Both the position numbers and the translations under genes were made by a program. Below, piece after piece: positions 23,732 through 31,717 of a stretch of 64,000 bases of DNA (the stretch's first letter is position 1; each line of letters starts with the position of its first letter). The stretch lies in the NCBI GenBank assembly GCA_958413895.1, contig CATYVQ010000003.1, forward strand, positions 1-64,000, read 5' to 3'. Below the pieces are notes generated by a model. It saw nothing but the letters and a program-made list of their open reading frames with translations, had not been told where the DNA came from and did no database searches. This stretch comes from an uncultured Collinsella sp. (lineage in GTDB: Bacteria > Actinomycetota > Coriobacteriia > Coriobacteriales > Coriobacteriaceae).

Positions 23732-24922
23732 ATGGCCAAAGAGAAGTTTGAGCGCACTAAGCCGCATGTTAACATCGGCACCATTGGTCACGTCGACCAC
23801 GGCAAGACCACGCTGACCGCTGCCATCACCAAGGTTCTCTCCGAGACCGAGGGCTGCAAGGCTGACTTCACTGCGTTCGAGAACATCGACAAGGCTCCCG
23901 AGGAGCGCGAGCGCGGCATTACGATCTCCGTCTCCCACGTCGAGTACGAGACTGCTGCCCGTCACTACGCTCACGTTGACTGCCCGGGCCACGCTGACTA
24001 CGTCAAGAACATGATCTCCGGCGCTGCTCAGATGGACGGCGCTATCCTGGTCATCGCTGCTACCGACGGCCCCATGGCTCAGACCCGCGAGCACATCCTG
24101 CTCGCCCGTCAGGTCGGCGTTCCCTACATCGTCGTCTTCCTGAACAAGTGCGACATGGTCGACGATGACGAGCTCATCGACCTCGTCGAGATGGAGACCC
24201 GTGAGCTCCTCTCCGAGTACGATTTCCCCGGCGACGACATCCCCGTCATCCGTGGCTCCGCTCTGGGCGCTCTCGAGGGCGACGCCAAGTGGATGGACGC
24301 CATTCGCGAGCTCATGAAGGCCGTCGACGAGTACATCCCGACGCCTGCTCGTAACAACGACCTCCCGTTCCTGATGGCCGTTGAGGACGTTATGACCATC
24401 TCCGGTCGTGGTACCGTTGCTACTGGCCGTGTCGAGCGCGGTGAGCTCAAGCTCAACGAGCCCGTCGAGATCGTCGGCATCAAGGATACCCAGAACACCG
24501 TCGTTACCGGTATCGAGATGTTCCGTAAGTCCATGGACTTCTGCGAGGCTGGCGACAACGTCGGTCTGCTGCTCCGCGGCATCAAGCGTGAGGACATCGA
24601 GCGCGGCCAGGTTCTCTGCAAGCCCGGTTCGGTTACCCCGCACACCAAGTTCACCGGCGAGATCTACGTTCTGACCAAGGAGGAGGGCGGCCGTCACACC
24701 CCGTTCTTCGATGGTTATCGTCCTCAGTTCTACTTCCGTACCACCGACGTTACCGGTACGGTCAAGCTCCCCGAGGGCACCGAGATGGCTATGCCTGGTG
24801 ACCACATCACCATCGAGGGCGACCTCATCCACCCGATCGCCATGGAGGAGGGCCTGCGCTTCGCTATCCGCGAGGGTGGCCACACCGTCGGTTCGGGCAT
24901 CGTCTCCACGATCATTGAGTAA
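23732..24922 (+). CDS. tuf: Elongation factor Tu
   Basis: A 396-residue GTPase delivering aminoacyl-tRNA to the ribosome. G-domain motifs are GHVDHGKTTL (near 19), the switch I region ERGITI, DCPGHADY (near 81) and NKCDMVD (near 136), followed by two beta-barrel domains ending in GSGIVSTIIE. ATG 23732 follows GAGGAGGGC. It lies downstream of three tRNAs, as tufB does in E. coli, and is not in the rpsL-rpsG-fusA operon of this window. Codon usage is strongly biased to the highly expressed set. Confidence 0.97.
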   Translation: MAKEKFERTKPHVNIGTIGHVDHGKTTLTAAITKVLSETEGCKADFTAFENIDKAPEERERGITISVSHVEYETAARHYAHVDCPGHADYVKNMISGAAQMDGAILVIAATDGPMAQTREHILLARQVGVPYIVVFLNKCDMVDDDELIDLVEMETRELLSEYDFPGDDIPVIRGSALGALEGDAKWMDAIRELMKAVDEYIPTPARNNDLPFLMAVEDVMTISGRGTVATGRVERGELKLNEPVEIVGIKDTQNTVVTGIEMFRKSMDFCEAGDNVGLLLRGIKREDIERGQVLCKPGSVTPHTKFTGEIYVLTKEEGGRHTPFFDGYRPQFYFRTTDVTGTVKLPEGTEMAMPGDHITIEGDLIHPIAMEEGLRFAIREGGHTVGSGIVSTIIE

Positions 24923-24949
24923 ATTAGCTCTTTGATATAGCTGACTTAG

Positions 24950-24985
24950 AGAACCCGGCACTTATATGGGTGCCGGGTTCTTTTC
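24950..24985 (+). terminator. tuf terminator
   Basis: AGAACCCGGCA (24950-24960) pairs perfectly with TGCCGGGTTCT (24971-24981), followed by TTTCTG. The remaining gap to rpmG (280 bp in all) contains only the promoter noted next. Confidence 0.85.
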
Positions 24986-25126
24986 TGCAATGGATATTGA
25001 GCCGTTGCTGGTGTCGAGAGGATCGATAATGGTCCTGGATGCACCGTCGATTAGCTCTCGATGGCTTCATTGATGTGTTCCAAATATGAATGGATCCACC
25101 GAGAACCAATTGACTCGAGGTTTTCA

Positions 25127-25156
25127 TTGACAGCACTTACGTGGAGCTGATAAAGT
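25127..25156 (+). promoter_or_regulatory. Promoter of rpmG-tRNA-Trp-secE-nusG
   Basis: TTGACA (25127-25132), 18-bp spacer and TAAAGT (25151-25156), 46 bp before the rpmG start. Confidence 0.65.
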
Positions 25157-25201
25157 AACAACTCGTGCCCGTACGGGGCGGAAATGAAAGGTTCAGGATA
25201 C

Positions 25202-25351
25202 ATGCGTACTCTAGTTACTCTTGCGTGCACTGAGTGCAAGCGCCGCAACTATACGACCACCAAGAACAAGTCGACCATGCCTGATCGTATGGAGATCAAG
25301 AAGTATTGCCCCTGGTGCCGTCACCACACGCTGCACAAAGAGACTCGCTAG
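25202..25351 (+). CDS. rpmG: Ribosomal protein bL33
   Basis: A 49-residue large-subunit protein, MRTLVTLACTECKRRNY...KETR. Four cysteines in two pairs (CTEC and CPWC) make this the zinc-binding C+ form of L33, so it is potentially sensitive to zinc supply. It heads the conserved rpmG-(tRNA-Trp)-secE-nusG-rplK-rplA cluster. Confidence 0.95.
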   Translation: MRTLVTLACTECKRRNYTTTKNKSTMPDRMEIKKYCPWCRHHTLHKETR

Positions 25352-25364
25352 TCTCTAGTCACAT

Positions 25365-25440
25365 ACGCCAGTAGTTCAATTGGTAGAGCATCGGTCTCCA
25401 AAACCGAGTGTTGAGGGTTCGAGTCCTTCCTGGCGTGCCA
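25365..25440 (+). tRNA. tRNA-Trp (anticodon CCA)
   Basis: Acceptor ACGCCAG/CTGGCGT, anticodon stem TCGGT/ACCGA with loop CTCCAAA, discriminator G and encoded CCA. It lies 13 nt after rpmG and before secE, a common actinobacterial and Firmicutes arrangement. Confidence 0.96.
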
Positions 25441-25449
25441 GTCATTATT

Positions 25450-25480
25450 CCGTAAGCTCCCACTTGGGGGCTTACGGTTT
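25450..25480 (+). terminator. Weak terminator or processing hairpin before secE
   Basis: CCGTAAGCTCCC (25450-25461) and GGGGGCTTACGG (25466-25477) pair almost perfectly, followed by TTTACTC. It may partly terminate after tRNA-Trp or protect the tRNA 3' end during processing. Confidence 0.55.
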
Positions 25481-25516
25481 ACTCATGTATAAGCGCATTG
25501 CGCGGAGGTAACCCAA

Positions 25517-25855
25517 ATGGCCAACAAGAAGAACAAGAAGAAGGCTCAGCAGCCGGCACCTGCCAACAGCGCTGCCGCCAACTCCAAGGTTGAGGCCAAG
25601 AAGGCCGTTGCCAAGAAGAACGAGAAGGCTGCGAAGTCCAAGAAGAACGAGAAGCCTGGTTTCTTCGCCCGCACCAAGAAGTATTTCGCTTCGGTCAAGT
25701 CCGAGATGAAGCGTGTCACGTGGCCCGATAAGAAGGAGCTCGTGAACTACTCGGTCGTCGTTTGCGCTTCTCTGGTCGTCGTCGGCGTCGTCATCGCTCT
25801 GCTCGATGCTGGCTTTGGCGAGGCTCTTGCTCTGTTCTCTGGATTGAGGGGCTAA
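25517..25855 (+). CDS. secE: Preprotein translocase subunit SecE
   Basis: A 112-residue component of the SecYEG channel. A long K/A/N-rich N-terminal extension (residues 1-50) precedes the conserved amphipathic segment (YFASVKSEMKRVTWPDKKEL) and the single C-terminal membrane span (VVVCASLVVVGVVIALLDAG). This single-span form is typical of Gram-positives. It is 3 bp upstream of nusG. RBS GGAGG is visible. Confidence 0.92.
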   Translation: MANKKNKKKAQQPAPANSAAANSKVEAKKAVAKKNEKAAKSKKNEKPGFFARTKKYFASVKSEMKRVTWPDKKELVNYSVVVCASLVVVGVVIALLDAGFGEALALFSGLRG

Positions 25856-25858
25856 ACC

Positions 25859-26395
25859 ATGTCTAAGCGTTGGTACGTCGTTCACACTTACTCCGGATAC
25901 GAGAACCGCGTAAAGTCCGATCTCGAGCATCGTATCGAGACCATGGGCATGCAGGACCGTATCTTTGATATCGAGATTCCTATGGAGCGCGTCACCGAGA
26001 TCAAAGAGGGTGGCAAGCGCGAGACCAAGGATTCCAAGATCTTCCCGGGTTATGTCCTGGTCCGCATGGAGATGGATGACGATGCTTGGACGTGTGTTCG
26101 CAACACGCCCGGCGTCACCGGTTTCCTAGGCGGCAACGGCAAGCCCGCTCCGCTTTCCCGTGACGAGTACAACAAGATGACTCGTCGTCCCGGTAAGGGC
26201 GATTCGCCCAAGCGCACCTCGGTTGATATTCAGGTCGGCACGTCCGTCCGCGTCACCGATGGCCCGCTTACCGACTTTGATGGCAAGGTCTCCGAGGTTA
26301 ACACCGAGGCAGGCAAGCTTAAGGTCACCCTGATGATCTTTGGCCGCGAGACGCCGGTTGAGCTCGACTTTAACCAGGTCGCTGTCATCGCTTAA
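25859..26395 (+). CDS. nusG: Transcription termination/antitermination protein NusG
   Basis: A 178-residue factor binding RNA polymerase and linking it to Rho or ribosomal S10. The NGN domain (WYVVHTYSGYENRVK..) is followed by a KOW domain (VRVTDGPLTDFDGKVSEVN). The length is standard, without the insertion found in some Actinomycetota. It is co-transcribed with secE. Confidence 0.95.
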   Translation: MSKRWYVVHTYSGYENRVKSDLEHRIETMGMQDRIFDIEIPMERVTEIKEGGKRETKDSKIFPGYVLVRMEMDDDAWTCVRNTPGVTGFLGGNGKPAPLSRDEYNKMTRRPGKGDSPKRTSVDIQVGTSVRVTDGPLTDFDGKVSEVNTEAGKLKVTLMIFGRETPVELDFNQVAVIA

Positions 26396-26515
26396 GTTTT
26401 CGTCCGTTCGCGCGAGCGTGCTTCTTCTGTGACTGCTCATCTCAGGAGTGCTTCTAACACGTGCGTGCTTACGATATAGCAAGTACTTCACACTCGTGAT
26501 TCGAAAGGAATGACC

Positions 26516-26944
26516 ATGGCTGAGAAGAAGGTTGCCAACGTCATTAAGCTCCAGATTCCTGCTGGTGCAGCTAACCCCGCTCCTCCCGTCGGCCCCGCCC
26601 TGGGCGCTGCTGGCGTGAACATCATGCAGTTCTGCCAGGCCTTTAACGCCGAGACGCAGGACAAGAAGGGCGACATCATCCCCGTTGAGATCTCTGTCTA
26701 CGAGGATAAGTCCTTCTCCTTCATCACCAAGACCCCGCCGGCGGCTCACCTCATCAAGAAGGAGCTGAACCTCAAGTCTGGTTCCGCTAAGCCCCAGGCC
26801 GACAAGGTTGGTCAGCTCTCCCAGGAGCAGCTCACCAAGATCGCCGAGATCAAGATGCCGGACCTCAATGCCAACGACATTGACGCCGCCAAGAAGATCA
26901 TCGCCGGTACCGCCCGTTCCATGGGCGTCACCATCGCTGAGTAG
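26516..26944 (+). CDS. rplK: Ribosomal protein uL11
   Basis: A 142-residue GTPase-centre protein. The N-terminal proline-rich IPAGAANPAPPVGPALG and the C-terminal RNA-binding domain (GTARSMGVTI) are intact. ATG 26516 is preferred over the ATG 6 bp upstream because GAAAGGA is then properly spaced and the protein starts MAEKKV like its homologues. The 120-bp gap after nusG may carry a secondary promoter, but none is clear. Confidence 0.95.
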   Translation: MAEKKVANVIKLQIPAGAANPAPPVGPALGAAGVNIMQFCQAFNAETQDKKGDIIPVEISVYEDKSFSFITKTPPAAHLIKKELNLKSGSAKPQADKVGQLSQEQLTKIAEIKMPDLNANDIDAAKKIIAGTARSMGVTIAE

Positions 26945-26959
26945 CGATTTCTTATGGTA

Positions 26960-27012
26960 ACGGCGGGTGCTCCGACCGGGGCGCCCGTTAAATGTGTGCA
27001 ATAGGGCACACG
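26960..27012 (+). other. Two hairpins in the rplK-rplA spacer
   Basis: CGGGTGC/GCGCCCG (about 26964-26991) and GTGTGC/GGCACAC (about 26994-27013) are short stems in the 117-bp spacer. L1 autoregulates its operon through such leader structures in other bacteria, but I cannot match a specific L1-binding consensus here. Confidence 0.35.
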
Positions 27013-27061
27013 ATACGATGTGGGAGGGCTCACGCCCGTTTAACCACAGGAGGTAATGCAC

Positions 27062-27769
27062 ATGGCTAAGCATGGTAAGAGCTATAACGCCGCTGCCGAG
27101 AAGATCGACCGCGCCACGCTCTACACCCCCCTTCAGGCTGCCAAGCTCATCAAGGAGCTCGACACCGCCAAGTTCGACGAGACCGTCGAGGCTCACTTCC
27201 GTCTGGGCATCGATACTCGTAAGGCTGACCAGAACATCCGTGGTTCCATCTCCCTGCCCCACGGCACCGGCAAGACCGTTCGTGTTGCCGTCTTCGCCGA
27301 GGGCGAGAAGGCCCGTGAGGCTGAGGCTGCCGGCGCCGACATCATCGGTTCCGACGAGCTCGTCGCCCAGATTCAGAAGGGCGAGATCAACTTCGACGCC
27401 GCTATCGCTACGCCGAACATGATGGCCAAGGTTGGCCGCATCGGTAAGATCCTTGGTCCCCGTGGCCTCATGCCGAACCCCAAGCTCGGCACCGTGACCA
27501 TGGACGTCGCCAAGATGGTCTCCGAGCTCAAGGCTGGCCGCGTTGAGTACCGCGCCGACCGCTACGGCATCTGCCACGTGCCCCTGGGCAAGAAGTCCTT
27601 CTCTGAGCAGCAGCTCGTCGAGAACTACGCTGCCCTGTACACCGAGATTCTGCGCGTCAAGCCCTCTTCTGCTAAGGGCAAGTACGTCAAGTCCATCTCC
27701 GTGTCTTCCACCATGGGCCCTGGCGTCAAGGTCGATCCCGCTGTCCAGCGTGACTTCCTGGCTGAGTAA
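27062..27769 (+). CDS. rplA: Ribosomal protein uL1
   Basis: A 235-residue L1-stalk protein with the conserved GTVTMDVAKMVSELKAGRVEYR and SSTMGPGVKVD segments. ATG 27062 follows a perfect AGGAGGT. It ends the cluster; in many genomes rplJL follows directly, but here rplJ is about 20 kb away. Confidence 0.95.
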   Translation: MAKHGKSYNAAAEKIDRATLYTPLQAAKLIKELDTAKFDETVEAHFRLGIDTRKADQNIRGSISLPHGTGKTVRVAVFAEGEKAREAEAAGADIIGSDELVAQIQKGEINFDAAIATPNMMAKVGRIGKILGPRGLMPNPKLGTVTMDVAKMVSELKAGRVEYRADRYGICHVPLGKKSFSEQQLVENYAALYTEILRVKPSSAKGKYVKSISVSSTMGPGVKVDPAVQRDFLAE

Positions 27770-27807
27770 CTGCTAGTTACTGCCTGAGTACAGCAAGCAT
27801 TGCTAAA

Positions 27808-27846
27808 GAAACCCGGTTCTGCCTTGTGCAGGACCGGGTTTCTTGC
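27808..27846 (+). terminator. rplA terminator
   Basis: GAAACCCGGTTCTGC (27808-27822) pairs with GCAGGACCGGGTTTC (27828-27842) with one G-U, followed by a weak T tract. Confidence 0.75.
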
Positions 27847-27860
27847 TATCGCGTCAAAAG

Positions 27861-27893
27861 CACCATAAAGGGGACAGTGTCCCCTTTATGGTG
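27861..27893. repeat. 33-bp perfect palindrome with CTGTCCC-type core
   Basis: CACCATAAAGGGGACA and TGTCCCCTTTATGGTG are perfect 16-bp arms around a single central base. It ends 1 nt beyond the stop codon (27895-27897) of the minus-strand phosphoesterase. Same family as other CTGTCCC/GGGACAG repeats in the window. Confidence 0.75.
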
Positions 27894-27894
27894 G

Positions 27895-28605
27895 TTACCA
27901 GGGTGTTCTGGCTGTTGAAGACTCGATGGCTTCGTGGCGTTTGAGCTCGCGGCGCATGGTTTGTGAGTTGAGCCAAGCTGCTTGCCAGCCGCGGATGGGG
28001 TAGTGCGTCTGGTCGAGCTCAAACTGCGTATAGCCGCAGGCGTTGATGATCGTCGTTCCACACACATGCTGACGCTCGCGCTGAAAATCGCAACCGTAGC
28101 TTTGGTGCACATGCCCGTGCACCATGTAGTCGGGATTCCAGGATTCGAGTGCTGTGTTAAAACACTCGAATCCTCGATGCGGCAGATCGTCCAGATCACC
28201 CATACCGGCGGCGGGTGCATGGGTAAGCAGAATGTCGCACCCGCCGACCATCCTAACCTTACGCGACAGCTTACGCATGCGCTTGGACATCTCGCGTTCG
28301 GTGTACATGTTGGCGCCGTCGCGATAACGCATGGACCCGCCAAGGCCCGCAATGCGAATCCCTCGGTACGTGTACACGCTGTCCTCTACGCAGATACATC
28401 CACCCGGTGCATGACGTGCGTAGCGGTCATCGTGATTGCCGCGCACGTAGATGAGCGGCTTGTTGATGACCGTAACCAAAAATTCAAGATAGTCCGGGTC
28501 CAGATCGCCGGCGGACAAAATCAGGTCGACTCCCTCAAAGCGTTCCTTGCGAAAGCACTCCCAAAGGCATCGTTCTTCGGTATCGGCTACGGCAAGGATT
28601 TTCAT
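27895..28605 (-). CDS. Calcineurin-like metallophosphoesterase
   Basis: A 236-residue protein of the YfcE/Icc-like phosphoesterase fold. Metal-binding motifs are SAGDLDPD (near 33), RGNHDDR (near 57), LLTHAPAAG (near 127) and GHVHQS (near 162). The first motif reads ADTEERC, so the usual His of D-x-H is Glu; related subfamilies have D-E-E there, so metal binding is probably altered rather than lost. The start overlaps the stop of the ParB-like/BMP gene by 4 bp (ATGA), implying coupled translation and perhaps a joint function. The substrate is unknown. Confidence 0.8.
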   Translation of the reverse strand: MKILAVADTEERCLWECFRKERFEGVDLILSAGDLDPDYLEFLVTVINKPLIYVRGNHDDRYARHAPGGCICVEDSVYTYRGIRIAGLGGSMRYRDGANMYTEREMSKRMRKLSRKVRMVGGCDILLTHAPAAGMGDLDDLPHRGFECFNTALESWNPDYMVHGHVHQSYGCDFQRERQHVCGTTIINACGYTQFELDQTHYPIRGWQAAWLNSQTMRRELKRHEAIESSTARTPW

Positions 28606-30518
28606 AGGGCAGGGACTTTCGGCTCATCGTCGAGCTGCGGAATGGTGCCTACCACGTTGTTCGCCAGCCAATTCATCTCGACAATCTGCGTGCTCGGCAG
28701 CGGAGGGAAGCCTTCGATCTGTACCACGCCGTTCTGGCTATGGAGCTCGCCGCCAAAGGGGTTGATGGATCCCTCAACAATGCCGTTGCGGAGCAACTGC
28801 ACGAGTTTGCGCGTCTGGTAGGGTAGGCCCGGAGCGTAACGGATGTCGATAACGCCGGAGCTCATGCCGTACCAGTAGTTGACGGCACGCACTTGGTTGT
28901 CGTCGCTGGTCTCGTCCCACGTGCCGTGCAGAAGGCTGCGAACGATGAGCTCGTAGTAACGGCCCCAGTTCCATACGGGCATGGCGATGCCGGTGACTTT
29001 GCCGTCGACCAAGCGGTGAAGCCCGTAGGCCGTTGGGTCTTCGAGCGACTTTGACATGTCAGCGCCGGTCATGACGCTTACGCCTTCGCGGCACATGGCT
29101 TCGGCAAGACCACCGGCGGGAACATCGCCCCAGGTGAGGATGACCTGCGCGCGCGGGTCGAGCAGCGAGGCGCCAATCGCAAAGGCGTTGATCTCGCTGA
29201 GTGCGCCCGAGGCGAAGACCGACGCGTGGTAGCCGATGCGGTGGTTGTCCGCCATGCTGGCGGCAAGGGCGCCCAGGAGAAACTTGGCCTCGTACATCTT
29301 GCCAAAGTACGAACGGACGCTTTGATGGGGAAGGCCGATAGAGCAGTTGAGGAACCGAACCCGGGGATACTCAACGGCAGCCCTGAGCGTGTATTCCATC
29401 AGGCGGTGCGAGGTCGAGAAGATGGCGTTTGCCCCATGTTTGACAGCCGTTTCCACGGCGGCGTAGAACATGTCCGGATCGTGACAGTCCTCGAACGCCT
29501 CGGTGCGCACGATACCGTCAAAGTGCTCATCGAGATACTGACGCCCTTGGTCGTGCAGGCTGTCCCAGCTCGATATCGCACGGGGGAACTCATGGATAAA
29601 GGCGATGCGCAGGGGGTTAGCCGCCGAATAGACGGTCTTGCCCATAAAGAAGTTAAGCACGCCGGAGGTGGACTTGGCGGGCGTCTCCTCCTCGTCGACG
29701 CTCGGTGCTTCGACAAGATCGACCTTGTCCTCGTCATTTTTGCCGGCAATAACCAGCTCGCGCCAGATCTTGCACAGGCGGTTTACGACTATATCCGTCG
29801 GCGTATCCAGCAGGCGGTCCTGGTTGTACACATTGAGGTAGACGAGCATGGCGTCGGCGGGCGTAATGTCCAGGTGGTCGCCGCCTGCGCGAAGGTAGGC
29901 GCGCTTAAAGAGCAGAAAGGTGTGGCGCAGGTAGTCGACCTTTTTCTGCGGCCATTTTTCGATAAGGTTCTGACCGAGCATCTTGGCGAGCGTCTCGTAG
30001 CTTCCCTCACGCGAGAACTCAATCTCGTATAGGGGGCAGACGCGCCAAAACGCGCAGAACTCGCCGTACAGGCGGCTTTCGACGGAATCCCATGTGCCGG
30101 GGTAGAGACGGGTGACCTTGGCCGAAACCGTCGGGGCGTCCAGGAATTTGAGGACACTGACGCGTTTGTTGCCTTCCTGGACATAGAACCGATGCATGAA
30201 CTCGGTGACGATGATGGGGTCGCGATAACCCTCGGTTACCTGGATGTCGTAGAGGTTGGACCACTTGCGGGCGAACTCGGTGCCAAACGGCAGCAGGGGC
30301 ATAAAGTTGCATGAAAAGGCGGACTGACGGCCCTTGGTAACCGTACCGACGACCATTTCGAGCGGAATGTCTCTCAGGCCGACATTCTCTCGCTGGCCTA
30401 AGGGGAGCTGGGCAACCAAGCTATCGAGGTCCGTGAGGTACGGATACTCGCTTTGACTAATGGCGCGTCGACGTCCTTGCTCGCCGCGCTTGCGTGCTTG
30501 ACGGTAGGCCTCTTCCAT
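28602..30518 (-). CDS. Cytoplasmic ParB-like domain fused to a BMP-family ligand-binding domain
   Basis: A 638-residue protein with no signal peptide or lipobox. Residues about 40-140 resemble a ParB/sulfiredoxin-type domain (FYVQEGNKRVSVLKFLDA). Residues 140-280 are a helical linker. Residues about 300-600 match the BMP/PnrA ligand-binding fold that normally forms lipoproteins binding purine nucleosides (SIGLPHQSVRSYFGKMYEAK, then FASGALSEINAFAIGA and TWGDVP). A sensory protein inside the cell is therefore likely, rather than a transporter component. RBS AAGGGAG precedes ATG 30518. It forms a two-gene operon with the phosphoesterase. The ligand and output are unknown. Confidence 0.75.
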   Translation of the reverse strand: MEEAYRQARKRGEQGRRRAISQSEYPYLTDLDSLVAQLPLGQRENVGLRDIPLEMVVGTVTKGRQSAFSCNFMPLLPFGTEFARKWSNLYDIQVTEGYRDPIIVTEFMHRFYVQEGNKRVSVLKFLDAPTVSAKVTRLYPGTWDSVESRLYGEFCAFWRVCPLYEIEFSREGSYETLAKMLGQNLIEKWPQKKVDYLRHTFLLFKRAYLRAGGDHLDITPADAMLVYLNVYNQDRLLDTPTDIVVNRLCKIWRELVIAGKNDEDKVDLVEAPSVDEEETPAKSTSGVLNFFMGKTVYSAANPLRIAFIHEFPRAISSWDSLHDQGRQYLDEHFDGIVRTEAFEDCHDPDMFYAAVETAVKHGANAIFSTSHRLMEYTLRAAVEYPRVRFLNCSIGLPHQSVRSYFGKMYEAKFLLGALAASMADNHRIGYHASVFASGALSEINAFAIGASLLDPRAQVILTWGDVPAGGLAEAMCREGVSVMTGADMSKSLEDPTAYGLHRLVDGKVTGIAMPVWNWGRYYELIVRSLLHGTWDETSDDNQVRAVNYWYGMSSGVIDIRYAPGLPYQTRKLVQLLRNGIVEGSINPFGGELHSQNGVVQIEGFPPLPSTQIVEMNWLANNVVGTIPQLDDEPKVPAL

Positions 30519-30573
30519 GATGTTGCTCCCTTAGTCGTTTAAACAACTATATGAACAATGGTACCACGAATGA

Positions 30574-30612
30574 AAACCACAACAAAGGTGCCTGTCCCCT
30601 TTGTGGTGGTTT
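30574..30612. repeat. Short inverted repeat with CTGTCCCC core overlapping the mscS stop
   Basis: AAACCACAACAAAGG (30574-30588) pairs with CCTTTGTGGTGGTTT (30598-30612) with one mismatch around TGCCTGTCC. Its last two bases are part of the mscS stop codon (30611-30613). Confidence 0.65.
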
Positions 30613-31378
30613 AGGCAATGATGGGGGCGATGGCGCGGATGCAGGCGTCGGCAGCGGTGAAAGTGGTGCTGTCGTCGCTGACGATAAAGATGATCTTGCC
30701 CTTAATGCCAAAGTCGCCGATCTCGCTAAAGAGCACATACGGCTCCTTGTCAAAGCCCGAGATGGGAAGCACGGCGGCCTTGGTGGCGCTGGTCAGCTCG
30801 TCTGCCAGCGCGTCGAGCGAGGCCCACTTGGACGTGTCCTTTACGGCAACGGGCACAGCCACGCGCCCAAAGGGCATCAAATGCACGAGCGTGTTCTTGG
30901 AGATGTTGGAGTTGGGGACGATGATGGTTTGCCCGCAGGCATCTTCGATGGTCGTGTGGCGCCAGGTGATGTCCTGGACCACGCCCGACACGCCGCCGAC
31001 CTCGATATTGTCGCCAGGCTTGATGATGCCCATAAACGTCACCTGCATGCCGCCGATAAGGTTTGAGAGCGTGTCCTGGAAACCCAGAGAGATGGCGATG
31101 CCGCCGACGCCAAGAGCGGCGACGAGCGCGTTTGCGTTAATGCCAAAGCAGTTGTCGAGGATAAAGCTGCCGCCGATCATCCAGATGACGGCGCGTGCGA
31201 TGTTGATGAAGATACTCGATGCCGGAAGCGGGTTATCGTCTCGGTTAAGCAGATGATTCAGGGTCTTGGATACGACCTTGGCGGCGACGGCGGTGCCTAT
31301 CGCCAAGATGACGGCCCAGATGATGTTGTGGACCCACCGTTGCTCAAAGAAATGAAGAATCGGCTCAAACAAATCCAT
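30611..31378 (-). CDS. MscS-family small-conductance mechanosensitive channel
   Basis: A 255-residue channel releasing solutes on hypo-osmotic shock. Two N-terminal spans (residues about 15-37 and 58-78) are followed by the pore helix TM3 (ALGVGGIAISLGFQDTLSNLIGG, starting near 88) and the cytosolic beta domain (IKPGDNIEVGGVSGVVQDITWRHT; then PNSNISKNTLVH). It is slightly shorter than E. coli MscS (286 aa), with a reduced N-terminus. RBS AAGGAGG precedes ATG 31378. It appears monocistronic. Confidence 0.88.
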   Translation of the reverse strand: MDLFEPILHFFEQRWVHNIIWAVILAIGTAVAAKVVSKTLNHLLNRDDNPLPASSIFINIARAVIWMIGGSFILDNCFGINANALVAALGVGGIAISLGFQDTLSNLIGGMQVTFMGIIKPGDNIEVGGVSGVVQDITWRHTTIEDACGQTIIVPNSNISKNTLVHLMPFGRVAVPVAVKDTSKWASLDALADELTSATKAAVLPISGFDKEPYVLFSEIGDFGIKGKIIFIVSDDSTTFTAADACIRAIAPIIA

Positions 31379-31426
31379 GTAGGGAAAACCTCCTTATGAT
31401 CGTCCAACCATGATACCCACCAAGAA

Positions 31427-31451
31427 GCCCGTCCGATCACATCGGACGGGC
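31427..31451 (-). terminator. Orphan terminator upstream of mscS
   Basis: GCCCGTCCGAT and ATCGGACGGGC are perfect 11-bp arms around CAC; on the minus strand TTCTT follows. No intact gene precedes it; see the signal-peptide relic next to it. Confidence 0.65.
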
Positions 31452-31557
31452 CGATAACTTGAGATGGGGTGGCCGCGGTGGCGTAAGCTGGGGCGCCGAC
31501 GAGCACGCCGGCAAGGAGTGCGGCGGTCAAGGCGAGACGGGGAAGAGAGCTTCTCGT
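31452..31557 (-). pseudogene. Relic of a secreted-protein gene: signal peptide with ACG in place of the start
   Basis: Reading the minus strand from 31557, AAGGAAACTGCC is followed by ACG and then a textbook Sec signal peptide (RSSLPRLALTAALLAG, VLVGAPAYA). Within a few residues the frame enters the terminator at 31427-31451. It looks like the 5' end of a lost secreted-protein gene whose start codon has changed from ATG to ACG and whose body was deleted. A TTG at 31530 could still start a short peptide. Confidence 0.35.
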
Positions 31558-31621
31558 GGCAGTTTCCTTAGTCCTTAGCCAGAATGTCTGGTTGAATATC
31601 GGATTATCGACATAATATGCG

Positions 31622-31661
31622 AAAACCGCCGCAAGGGCGTCTGTCCCTTAGCGGCGGTTTT
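31622..31661. repeat. Inverted repeat with CTGTCCC core (copy with AAAACCGCCGC arms)
   Basis: AAAACCGCCGCAAGGG (31622-31637) pairs with CCCTTAGCGGCGGTTTT (to 31661), enclosing CGTCTGT. The arms differ from neighbouring copies but the CTGTCCC core is shared. Confidence 0.6.
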
Positions 31662-31676
31662 GACGTTTGCGCAGAT

Positions 31677-31717
31677 AAAACCTGCCAAAATAAACCTGTC
31701 CCTTTTTGGCAGGTTTT
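31677..31717. repeat. Inverted repeat with CTGTCCC core overlapping the ABC-ATPase stop
   Basis: AAAACCTGCCAAAA (31677-31690) and TTTTGGCAGGTTTT (31704-31717) are perfect 14-bp arms around TAAACCTGTCCCT. The last two bases belong to the stop codon at 31716-31718. Confidence 0.7.
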
